Shown: positions 32,738 through 43,108, numbered from the stretch's first letter. The stretch: DNA of 64,000 nucleotides from Sediminibacterium sp. KACHI17 (GCF_040362915.1 NZ_AP029612.1:124001-188000), one strand, 5' to 3'. The notes: a model not told the origin generated them from the letters alone. Numbers and translations are program-made.

Positions 32738-32767
32738 GTTCACAATGTTCACGTGAATACTGTGAAC
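32738..32767. promoter_or_regulatory. 30-bp dyad, candidate operator
   Basis: Outer arms GTTCACA (32738-32744) and TGTGAAC (32761-32767) and the inner palindrome TTCACGTGAA (32748-32757) share one centre between 32752 and 32753. Thirteen of 15 base pairs match (12 Watson-Crick and two at imperfect positions between the arms). It lies about 200 bases upstream of the rpsJ promoter. The binding protein is unknown. Confidence 0.55.
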
Positions 32768-32948
32768 ACAAGGCGGAATGTCACTAGCTACTTTTGGTCC
32801 GGTATTGGGCAAGACACCTGCATCTTTCAGAAATTAAAGAATCGATATTGTTATCATAACTTAGCATCTGATTGAAGAACAAAGTAGGAGGCAGGGGATA
32901 AATATTTCATCTTTTTTTGCATTTTCCTTAAAAATGTTCCAAAATTTC

Positions 32949-32979
32949 TTGAACATTCAGATACAGTCCCTTACCTTTG
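32949..32979 (+). promoter_or_regulatory. S10 operon promoter
   Basis: TTG (32949-32951), a 20-bp spacer and TACCTTTG (32972-32979) match the Bacteroidota housekeeping sigma consensus fully. Predicted transcription start is about 32986, leaving a leader of about 25 nt to the rpsJ ATG. The TTG inside the -7 element is in frame with rpsJ and must not be taken as its start. Confidence 0.85.
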
Positions 32980-33009
32980 CAACCCCAATCAGAAAATTGG
33001 GTTTCGACT

Positions 33010-33315
33010 ATGTCTCAACGTATCAGAATCAAATTACAATCTTACGATCACAATCTGGTAGATAAATCTGCTGAGAAAATCGTAAAAACAGTGCGCAGCA
33101 CTGGTGCCGTAGTAACTGGTCCAATTCCCTTGCCTACACACAAGAGAATTTTCACTGTACTGCGTTCACCACACGTGAATAAGAAGAGTCGTGAGCAGTT
33201 TCAACTGGCTACTCACAAGCGTTTGTTGGATATCTACACTTCTTCTTCAAGAACTGTAGATGCACTGAGCAAACTGGATCTGCCTTCTGGTGTTGAGGTT
33301 GAGATCAAGGCGTAA
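33010..33315 (+). CDS. rpsJ: 30S ribosomal protein S10
   Basis: The 101-residue product ([20 protein letters not shown]...) has the family length and the conserved [20 protein letters not shown] segment. ATG 33010 is chosen because the in-frame TTG at 32977 lies in the promoter. S10 is part of the 30S head and of the NusB antitermination complex. It is the first gene of the ribosomal cluster. Confidence 0.97.
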   Translation: MSQRIRIKLQSYDHNLVDKSAEKIVKTVRSTGAVVTGPIPLPTHKRIFTVLRSPHVNKKSREQFQLATHKRLLDIYTSSSRTVDALSKLDLPSGVEVEIKA

Positions 33316-33642
33316 GAAAGTCGCAAGTTTCAAGCCACAAGCTGCAAGCATGGTTTGAAACCAATAGTTCTTATCAAATACATTAATCATCTGCCAACTC
33401 CATTTCGATGGAAGAAAGCAGCTCTGAATAAATAAACGGTCAAAGGTGAAAGATATCAAATCTGACATCTGTCATCTGAGATCATACATATAAACAGGCC
33501 CTTCGAGGTTTGTTTACTTCCGGTACTTCCTCTCTCGATTACATCGGGAAACAACGGAAAAGGTCGGCAGCGAACAAGGATTGAATCCCGCTTCATCGGT
33601 GGGATGTCCTCTTTAACCTTGCGGGGCATAAACCGCAAAACG
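33316..33642. other. 327-bp rpsJ-rplC gap
   Basis: No gene is visible. It begins with a CAAGC-word repeat (33320-33349). Near 33614 TAACCTTG matches the -7 element in seven of eight positions but lacks a well-spaced -33 TTG. Just before rplC the arms TTGCGG and CCGCAA can form a short stem. A second promoter or leader structure for rplC is possible. Confidence 0.4.
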
Positions 33643-34260
33643 ATGAAAGGTATTATTGGTAAAAAAATCGGGATGACCAGCATCTTCTCGGCAGATGGTA
33701 AGCAAACAGCTTGCACCATCATCGAAGCTGGTCCATGTACCGTAACACAGGTGAAGACCCAGGAGACTGATGGTTACACCGCACTTCAATTGGCATTTGG
33801 CGACAAAAAAGAAAAGCACTCCACTAAAGCCGAGCTGAATCACTTCGCAAAAGCTCAAACAGCCGCCAAAAAATTCGTAAAAGAATTCCGCAACTATTCC
33901 ATAGAGAAAGCATTGGGAGAAACTGTTACTGTAGACATTTTCGCTGAAGGCGAAAGCGTTGAAGTAGTTGGTACTACCAAGGGTAAGGGTTTCCAGGGTG
34001 TTGTAAAACGTCATGGTTTCTCTGGTGTGGGTGAACAGTCTCACGGTCAGCACGATCGTCAGCGTGCACCAGGTTCTATTGGTGGTTCTTCTTATCCTTC
34101 ACGTGTATTCAAGGGCATGAGAATGGCCGGACGTATGGGTGGTGACAGAGTAAAAATGAAGGGATTGAAAGTAGTGAAGATCTTCCCTGAAAAGAACTAT
34201 ATCCTGATCAGCGGTTCTGTTCCTGGTCATAACGGTTCAATCGTTTTAATCCAGAAGTAA
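33643..34260 (+). CDS. rplC: 50S ribosomal protein L3
   Basis: The 205-residue product starts [18 protein letters not shown] 33643 is chosen over the upstream in-frame ATG at 33604 because the family begins here. The conserved loop near the peptidyl transferase centre is present ([20 protein letters not shown], then [19 protein letters not shown]). L3 is an early assembly protein of the 50S subunit. Confidence 0.97.
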   Translation: MKGIIGKKIGMTSIFSADGKQTACTIIEAGPCTVTQVKTQETDGYTALQLAFGDKKEKHSTKAELNHFAKAQTAAKKFVKEFRNYSIEKALGETVTVDIFAEGESVEVVGTTKGKGFQGVVKRHGFSGVGEQSHGQHDRQRAPGSIGGSSYPSRVFKGMRMAGRMGGDRVKMKGLKVVKIFPEKNYILISGSVPGHNGSIVLIQK

Positions 34261-34275
34261 TCACAACTTAATTGA

Positions 34276-34914
34276 ATGACCATGCAAGTAGATGTATTAA
34301 ATATAAAAGGACAGAAGACCGGCAGAACGGTTGAATTACCGGCTGAGGTTTTCGGTATCGAGCCAAATGATCATGTGATCTATCTGGCTGTAAAACAGTA
34401 CCTGGCTGCAGGACGTCAGGGTACACACAAAGTAAAAACCCGTGCGGAAGTAAAAGGTGCTAGCCGTAAGCTGCATAAGCAAAAAGGAACCGGTGGTTCT
34501 CGTAAAGGTAATATCCGTAACCCTTTGTATAAGGGTGGTGGTACCATCTTCGGACCAAAGCCTCACGCTTACGATTTCAAATTGAACCGTAAGGTGAAAG
34601 ATCTCGCTAAAATCTCTGCACTGAGCTATAAAGCAAAAGAAAGCGCGATCGTAGTAGTAGAAGATATTCAGATGGATGCACCTAAAACCAAGCAATTGGT
34701 TGAAGTGATGAAGAACCTGAACATCGCAGATAAAAAGACACTGGTTGTATTACCTGAGTACAATGATAATCTGTACCTGAGTACTCGTAACGTGCCAAAT
34801 GTTGCCAGCACTTTATTGGCAGACATCAACACTTATGAGATCATGAATGCAGATGTACTCGTAATCACAGAAAACACCGCCAAGATCTTCGCAGAAGAGG
34901 AGGCAGTAGCTTAA
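34276..34914 (+). CDS. rplD: 50S ribosomal protein L4
   Basis: The 212-residue product has the L4 pattern: GTHKVKTRAEVKGASRKLHK followed by the extended loop KGTGGSRKGNIRNPLYKGGG, which lines the exit tunnel. A second ATG at 34282 gives MQVDVLNI, the usual Bacteroidota N-terminus, and may be the real start. It lies 15 bases after rplC. Confidence 0.95.
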   Translation: MTMQVDVLNIKGQKTGRTVELPAEVFGIEPNDHVIYLAVKQYLAAGRQGTHKVKTRAEVKGASRKLHKQKGTGGSRKGNIRNPLYKGGGTIFGPKPHAYDFKLNRKVKDLAKISALSYKAKESAIVVVEDIQMDAPKTKQLVEVMKNLNIADKKTLVVLPEYNDNLYLSTRNVPNVASTLLADINTYEIMNADVLVITENTAKIFAEEEAVA

Positions 34915-34943
34915 CCAATTAGAAACGTTTCAACCGAAATACA

Positions 34944-35243
34944 ATGAAACTGAGTGAAGTATTAGTAAAGCCTATTTTAACTGAGAAAGCAAATGCTCAA
35001 CAAGAAAAGTTGAGAAGATACGCTTTCAAAGTAAATCGTAAGGCGAACAAACTCGAGATCAAAAAAGCAGTAGAAGAATTTTATGGTGTGAATGTGATCG
35101 ATGTGAACACTGCTGTTGCTCCTGGTAAAAACAAAACCCGCTACACAAAAGCTGGTTTTATTCAAGGTGCGAAACCTGCTTATAAAAAAGCATTCGTAAC
35201 CGTAGCTGAAGGAGAAACGATTGATCTGTACGCTAACATTTAA
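34944..35243 (+). CDS. rplW: 50S ribosomal protein L23
   Basis: The 99-residue product begins MKLSEVLVKPILTEKANAQQ and contains YAFKVNRKANKLEIKKAVEEFYGV, the family signature. L23 sits at the exit tunnel and docks trigger factor and SRP. Confidence 0.96.
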   Translation: MKLSEVLVKPILTEKANAQQEKLRRYAFKVNRKANKLEIKKAVEEFYGVNVIDVNTAVAPGKNKTRYTKAGFIQGAKPAYKKAFVTVAEGETIDLYANI

Positions 35244-35365
35244 TTCCCCCGCCCCTAAAGGGACTTGGAGGAAAAATGATAAAGTATGGTAGTTCAACTA
35301 CCGCAAAAGTTGATTAAAAAACAAAGCCTGGTTTCCCTAAAAGAGCTAGGAGTAAAACAAAGAAA

Positions 35366-36205
<840 letters not shown>

Positions 36206-36247
36206 TCATTCCGACTTAGTCGGAACAAATTTTCAAAATAACTCAAT

Positions 36248-36517
36248 ATGGGTCGTTCGATTAAAAAAGGTCCTTACGTTGATGCCAACTTAGAAGGTAA
36301 AGTTGAAGGTATGAATGAGGGTAAAACCAAGAAAGGTGTTATCAAAACTTGGAGCCGTCGCAGTACCATCACTCCTGATTTTGTTGGACACACTTTTGCA
36401 GTGCACAACGGAAATAAGTTCATCCCTGTTTATGTAACCGAATTCATGGTAGGTCACAAACTTGGTGAATTTGCTCCAACCCGCAACTTCAGAGGACACG
36501 CAGGAACTAAAAAGTAA
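36248..36517 (+). CDS. rpsS: 30S ribosomal protein S19
   Basis: The 89-residue product has [11 protein letters not shown] at the N-terminus and the signature [20 protein letters not shown], plus [16 protein letters not shown] near the end. It binds the 30S head next to S13. Confidence 0.97.
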   Translation: MGRSIKKGPYVDANLEGKVEGMNEGKTKKGVIKTWSRRSTITPDFVGHTFAVHNGNKFIPVYVTEFMVGHKLGEFAPTRNFRGHAGTKK

Positions 36518-36588
36518 TCACTTGGTGTAAAGCTGATGGTTGATAGCGAATAGCAAAACCGGAAGTGATACCCTAAACAAATAAAGAA

Positions 36589-36933
36589 ATGGAAGCAGTA
36601 GCTAAACTGAACAATTATCCTACAGGGCCACGCAAAATGCGTTTGCTGGCTGATGTGATCCGTGGTATGGAGGTAGAGAAGGCATTGGCTATTCTCGAGC
36701 ACCACCCACAGCACAATGCAGTGCCTTTGGCAAAATTGCTGAAGAGTGCCATCAGCAACTGGGAGCAAAAAAATAATGGCGCCAGTGCTGCAGACAGCAG
36801 TCTGGTGGTAAAAACTGTATTCGTTGACGGAGGTCGTGTACTGAAGCGTATGCGCCCTGCACCTCAAGGCCGTGGCTACAGGGTACGTAAGCGCAGTAAC
36901 CATGTAACATTAATCGTAGATTCTAAAAACTAA
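36589..36933 (+). CDS. rplV: 50S ribosomal protein L22
   Basis: The 114-residue product shows [20 protein letters not shown] and the C-terminal hairpin region [20 protein letters not shown], which reaches into the exit tunnel. Some macrolide resistance changes map to this hairpin in other species; the sequence here looks ordinary. Confidence 0.96.
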   Translation: MEAVAKLNNYPTGPRKMRLLADVIRGMEVEKALAILEHHPQHNAVPLAKLLKSAISNWEQKNNGASAADSSLVVKTVFVDGGRVLKRMRPAPQGRGYRVRKRSNHVTLIVDSKN

Positions 36934-36948
36934 TTGTAAAACCACTAT

Positions 36949-37743
36949 ATGGGTCAGAAAGCAAATCCAATTGGTAACAGGTTAGGTATCATCCGCGGAT
37001 GGGAAAGTAACTGGTATGGTAGTAAGAAAGACTATGCTACCAAGTTAATCGAGGATCATAAGATCCGTACTTACCTGAACGCCCGTATCAACAAGGGCGG
37101 TATTGCCAAAATTGTAATAGAGCGTACCCTGGGTAAGCTGATCGTTACAATCCACACCTCTAAACCAGGTATCATCATCGGTAAAGGTGGTGGAGAAGTA
37201 GACCGTATCAAAGAAGAGTTGAAAAAATTAACCGGTAAGGAAGATGTACAGATCAACATTCTGGAGATCCGTCGTCCTGAACTGGATGCAAATATTGTAG
37301 GAGATACCATCGCTCGTCAGATCGAGAACCGTATCAACTTCAAGCGTGCTACTAAGATGGCGATCGCTTCTACACTCAGAATGGGTGCTGAAGGTATCAA
37401 GATCAAATTGAGTGGTCGTTTGGGTGGTGCTGAGATCGCTCGTAGCGAAGAGTTCAAACAGGGTCGTGTGCCTTTGCATACTTTCCGTATGGACATCGAC
37501 TATGCGAATGTGTATGCTCAAACCGTTTACGGTAAGATCGGTATCAAAGTATGGATCTGTAAAGGTGAAGTACTTGGAAAGCGCGAACTGAATCCAAACT
37601 TCGTAGGTGGTAAGAATGATATGAGTGAGAGAAGAGGTGGTGAAGAAAGAAGCGGCGGACGCGGAGACAGAAGAGATGATCGCGGCGGTCGTGGTGGAGA
37701 TAGAAGAGATAACCGCGGCGGAGGCGGAAGAGACAGAAGATAA
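36949..37743 (+). CDS. rpsC: 30S ribosomal protein S3 with Arg/Gly-rich tail
   Basis: The 264-residue product has an N-terminal KH domain with the [10 protein letters not shown] loop (about 75-84) and the C-terminal S3 domain (to about residue 222). Residues 225-264 form an added tail of Arg, Gly and Asp ([19 protein letters not shown]), absent from E. coli S3. Such RG-rich tails can bind RNA; a role at the mRNA entry channel is a guess. Confidence 0.97.
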   Translation: MGQKANPIGNRLGIIRGWESNWYGSKKDYATKLIEDHKIRTYLNARINKGGIAKIVIERTLGKLIVTIHTSKPGIIIGKGGGEVDRIKEELKKLTGKEDVQINILEIRRPELDANIVGDTIARQIENRINFKRATKMAIASTLRMGAEGIKIKLSGRLGGAEIARSEEFKQGRVPLHTFRMDIDYANVYAQTVYGKIGIKVWICKGEVLGKRELNPNFVGGKNDMSERRGGEERSGGRGDRRDDRGGRGGDRRDNRGGGGRDRR

Positions 37744-37798
37744 TTTGAAAATCAATCCATTTTCAAATTCAATTATTCAAATTTTCAAATTGTAATAA

Positions 37799-38218
37799 AT
37801 GTTACAGCCTAAAAGAAGTAAACACAGGAAACAGCAGAAAGGCCGCATTCGTGAAGTGGCTAAGCGTGGTACTTCCATTTCATTCGGTTCATTTGCTTTG
37901 AAAGCGATGGAACCTATCTGGTTAACCAACCGCCAGATCGAGTCTGCCCGTCAGGCAATGACCCGTGCCATGAAGCGTGAAGGTAATGTGTGGATTCGTG
38001 TATTTCCTGATAAGATCATTACCCGTAAGCCTCTTGAGGTAAGGATGGGTAAAGGTAAAGGTAACCCTGAATTCTGGGCTGCTGTAGTAGAACCAGGACG
38101 TATCATCTTCGAATGCGATGGTGTATCTCAGCAGGTAGCTCAGGAAGCGATGGAACTCGCTGCTCAGAAATTACCGATCAAAACCAAATTCATCGTAAGA
38201 AGAGACTTACAAGCTTAA
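37799..38218 (+). CDS. rplP: 50S ribosomal protein L16
   Basis: The 139-residue product starts [16 protein letters not shown] and has [20 protein letters not shown] and [20 protein letters not shown], the family signatures. L16 helps accommodate aminoacyl-tRNA in the 50S A site. Confidence 0.97.
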   Translation: MLQPKRSKHRKQQKGRIREVAKRGTSISFGSFALKAMEPIWLTNRQIESARQAMTRAMKREGNVWIRVFPDKIITRKPLEVRMGKGKGNPEFWAAVVEPGRIIFECDGVSQQVAQEAMELAAQKLPIKTKFIVRRDLQA

Positions 38219-38235
38219 TTTTCAAATTGACCAAA

Positions 38236-38448
38236 ATGGCAAATAAAAAAGTTGAATTCAATAAAGGTCTGAAAGACATGAATGTTTCAGATCTGCAGGC
38301 AAGAATTCAGGAAGATCAGTTAAGACTGAAAAAATTAGAATTCGCTCATGCGATCTCTCCATTGGAGAACCCGATGAATATTCGCGGTCTTCGTAGAGAT
38401 ATTGCTCGTCTGAAGACTGAGTTGAAGAAAAAACAATTAGGAATTTAA
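38236..38448 (+). CDS. rpmC: 50S ribosomal protein L29
   Basis: The 70-residue product (MANKKVEFNKGLKDMNVSDL...) ends with the two-helix signature NPMNIRGLRRDIARLKTEL. ATG 38236 is chosen; the frame extends upstream into rplP only as an overlap artefact. Confidence 0.95.
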   Translation: MANKKVEFNKGLKDMNVSDLQARIQEDQLRLKKLEFAHAISPLENPMNIRGLRRDIARLKTELKKKQLGI

Positions 38449-38485
38449 AGCTACAAGCTTCAAGCTCCAAGCAACAAGCTTATCA
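38448..38485. repeat. CAAGCTT-word repeat in the rpmC-rpsQ gap
   Basis: Starting at the rpmC stop codon, words CTACAAGCTT, CAAGCTCCAAGC and AACAAGCTT follow each other. Related words stand at 33320-33349, 38812-38852 and 38910-38929, all in gaps of the ribosomal cluster. Confidence 0.7.
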
Positions 38486-38545
38486 AAAAAAACTTTGCTC
38501 GAATTAGCCTAGGCTGACCAGAGCTCATAGCTTAAAAAATAAACA

Positions 38546-38806
38546 ATGGCTGAAGTAAGAAATTTACGCAAAACAAGGATCGGGGTTGTTACCAGCGATA
38601 AGATGGACAAGACCATCACTGTTGCGGTTGAAAGAAAAGTAAAACACCCTATCTACGGAAAGTTCGTAAAGAAAACCACGAAGTTCCATGCTCATGATGA
38701 AAAAAGTGAGTGCGGTATCGGTGATGTGGTAAAGATCATGGAAACTCGTCCTCTGAGCAAAACAAAGCGTTGGAGACTGGTTGAGATCGTAGAAAAAGCA
38801 AAATAA
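38546..38806 (+). CDS. rpsQ: 30S ribosomal protein S17
   Basis: The 86-residue product has the OB-fold signature [20 protein letters not shown] and [16 protein letters not shown]. It binds the 5' domain of 16S rRNA. Confidence 0.97.
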   Translation: MAEVRNLRKTRIGVVTSDKMDKTITVAVERKVKHPIYGKFVKKTTKFHAHDEKSECGIGDVVKIMETRPLSKTKRWRLVEIVEKAK

Positions 38807-38811
38807 TAATA

Positions 38812-38852
38812 AGCAAGCGGAAAGCCGCAAGCTTCAAGCTGCAAGCTGCAAG
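38812..38852. repeat. CAAGCTGCAAGC-word repeat in the rpsQ-rplN gap
   Basis: Words CAAGCGGAAAGCCG, CAAGCTTCAAG and CTGCAAGCTGCAAG are strung together; a shorter GAAGCTAAAAGCTAAAA stretch follows just before rplN. Confidence 0.7.
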
Positions 38853-38931
38853 AATTTGAGCTGTAGCCTCTGATAAATTGATAAAAAATCTGGCGAGGAA
38901 ATTTCTAAGTCGGAAGCTAAAAGCTAAAACA

Positions 38932-39300
38932 ATGATTCAGCAAGAAAGTAGATTGAATGTAGCTGATAACAGTGGTGCTAAGGAAGTACTTTGTATCAAA
39001 GTATTAGGTAACAGCGGTCAGGATTACGCCAAGATCGGTGATAAGATCGTTGTAACTGTTAAAGATGCGATTCCTGCAGGCGGTATCAAAAAAGGTACTG
39101 TATCTAAAGCGGTTATCGTTCGTACCAAAAACAAATTGCGTCGTAAGGATGGTTCTTATATCCGCTTCGATGACAATGCAGTGGTATTATTGAACAACTC
39201 TGATGAGCCTCGTGGTACCCGTATCTTCGGACCAGTAGCGAGAGAGCTTCGTGATAAAGGTTACATGAAGATCATCTCTTTGGCTCCGGAAGTATTATAA
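38932..39300 (+). CDS. rplN: 50S ribosomal protein L14
   Basis: The 122-residue product starts [19 protein letters not shown], the invariant family N-terminus, so ATG 38932 is used and not the longer upstream frame. The C-terminal [20 protein letters not shown] is intact. L14 forms an intersubunit bridge. Confidence 0.97.
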   Translation: MIQQESRLNVADNSGAKEVLCIKVLGNSGQDYAKIGDKIVVTVKDAIPAGGIKKGTVSKAVIVRTKNKLRRKDGSYIRFDDNAVVLLNNSDEPRGTRIFGPVARELRDKGYMKIISLAPEVL

Positions 39301-39413
39301 GAAGACACAAGAAGGAAGAAACAAGATACAATTCTTGTTATCGTCCCTAAAACATAAAACAAATAGTTGCTAAGCGATAAAAGTGTTTAGCATTCAGCTT
39401 TAAGCCTAAAAAA

Positions 39414-39752
39414 ATGAGTACAAGATTTAAACCCAAATTCAACATCAAAAAAGGAGACACCGTAGTGGTGATCGCCGGTGATGACAAGGACTTGAAAAAG
39501 CCCCGCAAGGTGTTGGAAGTTATCGTGGATAAAGGTCGTGTGGTAGTAGAAGGTGTTAATATCGTTACAAAACATACCAAGCCTTCTGCGCAGAATACAA
39601 AGGGTGGTATCGTTAAGATCGAAGCACCGATCAATATCAGCAATGTGATGTTGTGGGATGCTAAAACGAGCAGCGCTACCAAAGTAAAGCGTAATCGTGA
39701 AGAAGGTAAATTAGTTCGTATATCTAAAAAATCAGGGGAGGTAATCAAGTAA
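39414..39752 (+). CDS. rplX: 50S ribosomal protein L24
   Basis: The 112-residue product has a KOW motif ([20 protein letters not shown]) and [20 protein letters not shown]. Its stop overlaps the rplE start by one base (TAATG), which implies translational coupling. Confidence 0.97.
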   Translation: MSTRFKPKFNIKKGDTVVVIAGDDKDLKKPRKVLEVIVDKGRVVVEGVNIVTKHTKPSAQNTKGGIVKIEAPINISNVMLWDAKTSSATKVKRNREEGKLVRISKKSGEVIK

Positions 39753-40327
39753 TGAGTACTGCAAAATACACTCCGAGATTAGCAGACAAGTACACCAAAG
39801 AGGTAGTACCTGCTTTAATGAAAAAGTTTGCTTACAAAACTGTAATGCAAGCTCCTAAGTTGGAAAAAATCTGTATCAACCGTGGCGTAAATGGTGCGGT
39901 GAACGATAAGAAATTGGTTGACATCGCTGTAGAAGAGCTGAACATGATCACTGGGCAGAAAGCAGTTCCTACCATGTCTAAAAAGGATATCTCCAACTTC
40001 AAACTCCGTAAAGGAATGCCAATCGGTGCTCGCGTAACACTGAGAGGAGAGAAGATGTATGAATTCCTGGACAGATTGGTATCTGTTGCGTTACCTCGTG
40101 TACGTGACTTCAAAGGTATCAGCGATAAGGCGTTTGATGGTCGTGGTAACTACACATTAGGTGTTACTGAGCAGATCATCTTCCCTGAGATCGATATCGA
40201 TAAAGTGAACAGAATCACCGGTATGGATATCACTTTCGTAACTACTGCTCAAACCAATGAAGAAGCATATGAGTTACTGAAAGAACTGGGGATGCCTTTC
40301 AAAGGAGCAAAAAAAGACAATAACTAA
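39752..40327 (+). CDS. rplE: 50S ribosomal protein L5
   Basis: The 191-residue product has [40 protein letters not shown] and [21 protein letters not shown]5 binds 5S rRNA and contacts the P-site tRNA. Confidence 0.97.
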   Translation: MSTAKYTPRLADKYTKEVVPALMKKFAYKTVMQAPKLEKICINRGVNGAVNDKKLVDIAVEELNMITGQKAVPTMSKKDISNFKLRKGMPIGARVTLRGEKMYEFLDRLVSVALPRVRDFKGISDKAFDGRGNYTLGVTEQIIFPEIDIDKVNRITGMDITFVTTAQTNEEAYELLKELGMPFKGAKKDNN

Positions 40328-40395
40328 AAAGTAACTGGTAGCAGCCGGTTTGTAATCATCAAATCCGGAACCTACTCAAATCTAAACATAAAACA

Positions 40396-40665
40396 ATGGC
40401 AAAAGAATCAGTAAAAGCCAGACAAAGAAAGCGTGAAGCCTTGGTTGCCCAGTATGCAGAGAAGCGTGCAGCTTTAAAAGCAGCAGGTGATTATGCAGCA
40501 TTGGATAAACTGCCTAAGAATGCGTCACCTGTTCGTTTAAAGAACCGTTGTCAGCTTACCGGACGTCCGAAAGGTTATATGAGATACTTCGGTCTCTCAA
40601 GGGTAATCTTCCGTGATATGGCCCTGAATGGTAAAATTCCAGGTGTTAAAAAAGCAAGCTGGTAA
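40396..40665 (+). CDS. rpsN: 30S ribosomal protein S14, zinc-independent form
   Basis: The 89-residue product has the signature [20 protein letters not shown]. Only one Cys is present, so this is the long C-minus form without a zinc ribbon, as expected in many Gram-negatives. Confidence 0.97.
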   Translation: MAKESVKARQRKREALVAQYAEKRAALKAAGDYAALDKLPKNASPVRLKNRCQLTGRPKGYMRYFGLSRVIFRDMALNGKIPGVKKASW

Positions 40666-40733
40666 AAACCCGAATCTCGATACATATCGGGAAATGGACA
40701 CAAAATTTTGAACACGAATTAATTCTAATAAAA

Positions 40734-41132
40734 ATGGTAACTGATCCTATAGCAGACTTCTTAACCAGAATCCGTAACGCACAGATGGCTGGTCACAGAC
40801 TGGTTGAAATTCCTGCTTCTAATCTGAAAAAGCGTATGACAGAGATCCTGTACGAACAGGGTTATATCCTGAAATACAAATTCGAAGATGATAACAAACA
40901 AGGTCTGATCAAGATCGCGTTGAAATATGATCCTTCTACTAAACAACCTGCGATCCGCTCTCTGGAAAGAGTAAGCCGTCCGGGTCTGCGTCAATATGCT
41001 AAACCAGCTGAGATCAAAAGAGTGATCAATGGTTTGGGTGTTGCTATCCTGAGTACTTCTAAAGGTGTACTGACTGATAAGCAAGCAAAAGCGCAGAATG
41101 TAGGTGGTGAAGTTCTTTGCTACATCTCTTAA
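40734..41132 (+). CDS. rpsH: 30S ribosomal protein S8
   Basis: The 132-residue product begins MVTDPIADFLTRIRNAQMAG and ends with GVLTDKQAKAQNVGGEVLCY, both family signatures. S8 binds helix 21 of 16S rRNA and in E. coli represses the spc operon; such control is not shown here. Confidence 0.97.
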   Translation: MVTDPIADFLTRIRNAQMAGHRLVEIPASNLKKRMTEILYEQGYILKYKFEDDNKQGLIKIALKYDPSTKQPAIRSLERVSRPGLRQYAKPAEIKRVINGLGVAILSTSKGVLTDKQAKAQNVGGEVLCYIS

Positions 41133-41221
41133 TTAAGTTATTGTCCTGTCTGACAATTAAGCTTTTAGTCGGAGCTGAACACGGTCAGGATTTTAGTTGA
41201 ACAATAAAAAAAGAAACGACT

Positions 41222-41776
41222 ATGTCTCGTATTGGAAAAAAACCGGTAACCATCCCAGCAGGTGTAACCATCACTGTTAGCAAAGAGAATGAAGTTACTG
41301 TTAAAGGCCCTAAGGGTGAATTGAAGCAGCAGATCGATCGTGATATCACTGTTGTGATCAAAGACAATGAAGTAGTATTTGAACGTCCTACTGATCAGAT
41401 CCGTCACCGCGCTATGCATGGCTTATACCGTGCACTGGTAAGTAACATGGTAAAAGGTGTTACAGAAGGTATCAAGAGAGAACTGGAACTGGTGGGTGTG
41501 GGTTTCAAAGCCGCTAATACCGGAAATATCCTGGACTTGGCTTTGGGTTATTCTCACAATATCATTTTCGAAGTACCTAAAGAATTGAAAGTTGCTACAG
41601 TAACTGAAAAAGGTCAGAATCCTAAGATCCTGTTAGAAGGTATCGATAAGCAACTGATCGGTCAGGTAGCTGCTAAATTGAGAAGCTTACGTAAGCCTGA
41701 ACCATACAAAGGTAAGGGTGTGAAATACGCTGGTGAGATCCTGAGAAGAAAAGCAGGTAAGGCAGCAGGTAAATAA
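41222..41776 (+). CDS. rplF: 50S ribosomal protein L6
   Basis: The 184-residue product has MSRIGKKPVTIPAGVTI at the start and the C-terminal signature PEPYKGKGVKYAGEILRRKA. It lies near the factor-binding centre of the 50S subunit. Confidence 0.97.
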   Translation: MSRIGKKPVTIPAGVTITVSKENEVTVKGPKGELKQQIDRDITVVIKDNEVVFERPTDQIRHRAMHGLYRALVSNMVKGVTEGIKRELELVGVGFKAANTGNILDLALGYSHNIIFEVPKELKVATVTEKGQNPKILLEGIDKQLIGQVAAKLRSLRKPEPYKGKGVKYAGEILRRKAGKAAGK

Positions 41777-41785
41777 TAATTAGTC

Positions 41786-41813
41786 GATGGTCCATGGACC
41801 ATGGTCTATGGAC
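41786..41813. repeat. GGTCCATGGACC palindrome repeat in the rplF-rplR gap
   Basis: A perfect 12-bp palindrome (41789-41800) is followed by the related words ATGGTCTATGGAC. The identical palindrome recurs at 61661-61672, and a one-mismatch version at 45091-45102. Confidence 0.75.
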
Positions 41814-41869
41814 TGAAACAAGATGTTAAACATGCTTCCGGCCGAATCGGGAGTAACAAATAAAACAAA

Positions 41870-42220
41870 ATGGGTAAATTAATTCAAAGGCAAAAAATCA
41901 GATACCGCATTCGTAAGAAAGTGGCTGGTACAGCTGTTAAGCCACGCTTATCTGTATTCAGAAGCAATGCTGATATTTATGCACAGTTGATCGATGATGA
42001 TAATGGTCAAACACTTGCTGCAGCTTCATCTCGTGATAAAGATATCGCTGCTCAGAAAGTAACCAAGATCGAAAAAGCGAAACTGGTAGGTGCGGCAATC
42101 GCACGTAAAGCCACTGAACTGGGATTGAATACTGTTGTATTCGATCGTGGTGGTAACCTGTACCATGGCCGTGTTAAATCAGTAGCCGACGGTGCAAGAG
42201 AAGGTGGTCTGCAATTCTAA
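41870..42220 (+). CDS. rplR: 50S ribosomal protein L18
   Basis: The 116-residue product shows [20 protein letters not shown] and the C-terminal [21 protein letters not shown]18 joins 5S rRNA to the 50S subunit. Confidence 0.97.
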   Translation: MGKLIQRQKIRYRIRKKVAGTAVKPRLSVFRSNADIYAQLIDDDNGQTLAAASSRDKDIAAQKVTKIEKAKLVGAAIARKATELGLNTVVFDRGGNLYHGRVKSVADGAREGGLQF

Positions 42221-42249
42221 TCTGCTAACAACAATTAATCGTTAGATAA

Positions 42250-42771
42250 ATGTCTAAAGTAAACGTAAATAAGGTAAAAGCCGGTGGCGACATGGAACTG
42301 AAAGAGAAAGTAGTTGCCATTAACCGTGTGGTGAAAACCACTAAAGGTGGACGTACCTTCAGCTTCTCAGCACTGGTAGTAGTGGGTAATGAAAGTGGTG
42401 TAGTTGGACAAGGTCTGGGTAAAGCAAAAGAAGTTCAGGAAGCTATCACAAAGGGTATCGAAGATGCCAAGAAGAACCTGGTAAAAGTACCTGTAATGCA
42501 TGGAACCGTTCCTCACGAACAGTGGGCGAAAGACGGTGCTGCGAAAGTCCTCATCAAGCCTGCAGCTCATGGTGCGGGTGTGATCGCGGGTGGTAGCATG
42601 CGTGCCGTTCTGGAAAGTGCAGGTGTAACAGACGTACTGGCGAAAAGCCTGGGTTCTGCTAACCCTCACAACGTGGTAAAAGCTACCATCAAGGCGTTGA
42701 GCCTGTTGCGTGAACCCGTTCAGGTTGCCAAAACCCGTACGATCAAGCTGAGCAAAGTATTTAATGGATAA
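42250..42771 (+). CDS. rpsE: 30S ribosomal protein S5
   Basis: The 173-residue product contains the dsRNA-binding-like signature [20 protein letters not shown] and [21 protein letters not shown]5 acts in mRNA entry and decoding fidelity. Confidence 0.97.
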   Translation: MSKVNVNKVKAGGDMELKEKVVAINRVVKTTKGGRTFSFSALVVVGNESGVVGQGLGKAKEVQEAITKGIEDAKKNLVKVPVMHGTVPHEQWAKDGAAKVLIKPAAHGAGVIAGGSMRAVLESAGVTDVLAKSLGSANPHNVVKATIKALSLLREPVQVAKTRTIKLSKVFNG

Positions 42772-42786
42772 TAATAGCAAATGGCC

Positions 42787-42824
42787 TATAGTTCATGGCT
42801 TATAGCTATATGCCATGAACTATA
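42787..42824. repeat. Perfect 13-bp hairpin in the rpsE-rpmD gap
   Basis: Arms TATAGTTCATGGC (42787-42799) and GCCATGAACTATA (42812-42824) are perfectly complementary around a 12-nt loop that itself is built of TATAGC words. There is no T-run, so RNA processing or stability is more likely than termination. Confidence 0.8.
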
Positions 42825-42852
42825 AGCTACTAGCTATGTCAATAAAGTAGTT

Positions 42853-43035
42853 ATGAAAAAGATCAAGATCACACAGATTAAAAGCGGTATCGACAGATCT
42901 GAGCGTCAAAAACAAACTTTGATCGCTTTAGGTTTGAAGAAACTGAATGCTTCAAGAGAAGTAGAAGCTACTCCTCAGATCCTGGGTATGGTGAATAAAG
43001 TAAGCCACCTGGTGAAGGTTGAGGAAATCGCTTAA
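42853..43035 (+). CDS. rpmD: 50S ribosomal protein L30
   Basis: The 60-residue product (MKKIKITQIKSGIDRSERQK...) has the short ferredoxin-like L30 pattern with TLIALGLKKLNASREV. It stands in its usual place between rpsE and rplO. Confidence 0.95.
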   Translation: MKKIKITQIKSGIDRSERQKQTLIALGLKKLNASREVEATPQILGMVNKVSHLVKVEEIA

Positions 43036-43077
43036 CCAATCAGATAATGATAGAATTTGTTCCGTTCAATGCGGGAT

Positions 43078-43108
43078 GAAAATGAGTCAATTTACTTGAT
43101 TCATTTTC
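43078..43108 (+). other. 13-bp hairpin in the rpmD-rplO gap
   Basis: Arms GAAAATGAGTCAA (43078-43090) and TTGATTCATTTTC (43096-43108) pair with one G-U around a TTTAC loop. The 167-bp gap is long for this operon. A second G+C stem (GGGG TGATT CCCC) stands close to rplO. Confidence 0.6.

Larger units (their letters stand above)
32498..33009. other. 512-bp divergent regulatory gap before the S10 operon
   Basis: No gene is visible. It holds 11-bp iterations (32611-32649), an 8-bp hairpin (TACCGTAT / ATACGGTA, 32646-32663), a 30-bp dyad (32738-32767) and the rpsJ promoter (32949-32979). This is unusually dense for the genome region. Confidence 0.7.

Noticed and set aside
32498-33009. tRNA or riboswitch in the gap before rpsJ
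   Set aside because: No cloverleaf and no known aptamer pattern was found; the structure seen is explained by the iterations and the dyad.
38113-38235. Upstream extension of rpmC overlapping rplP
   Set aside because: L29 family begins at MANKKVEF (38236); the extension is out-of-frame rplP sequence.
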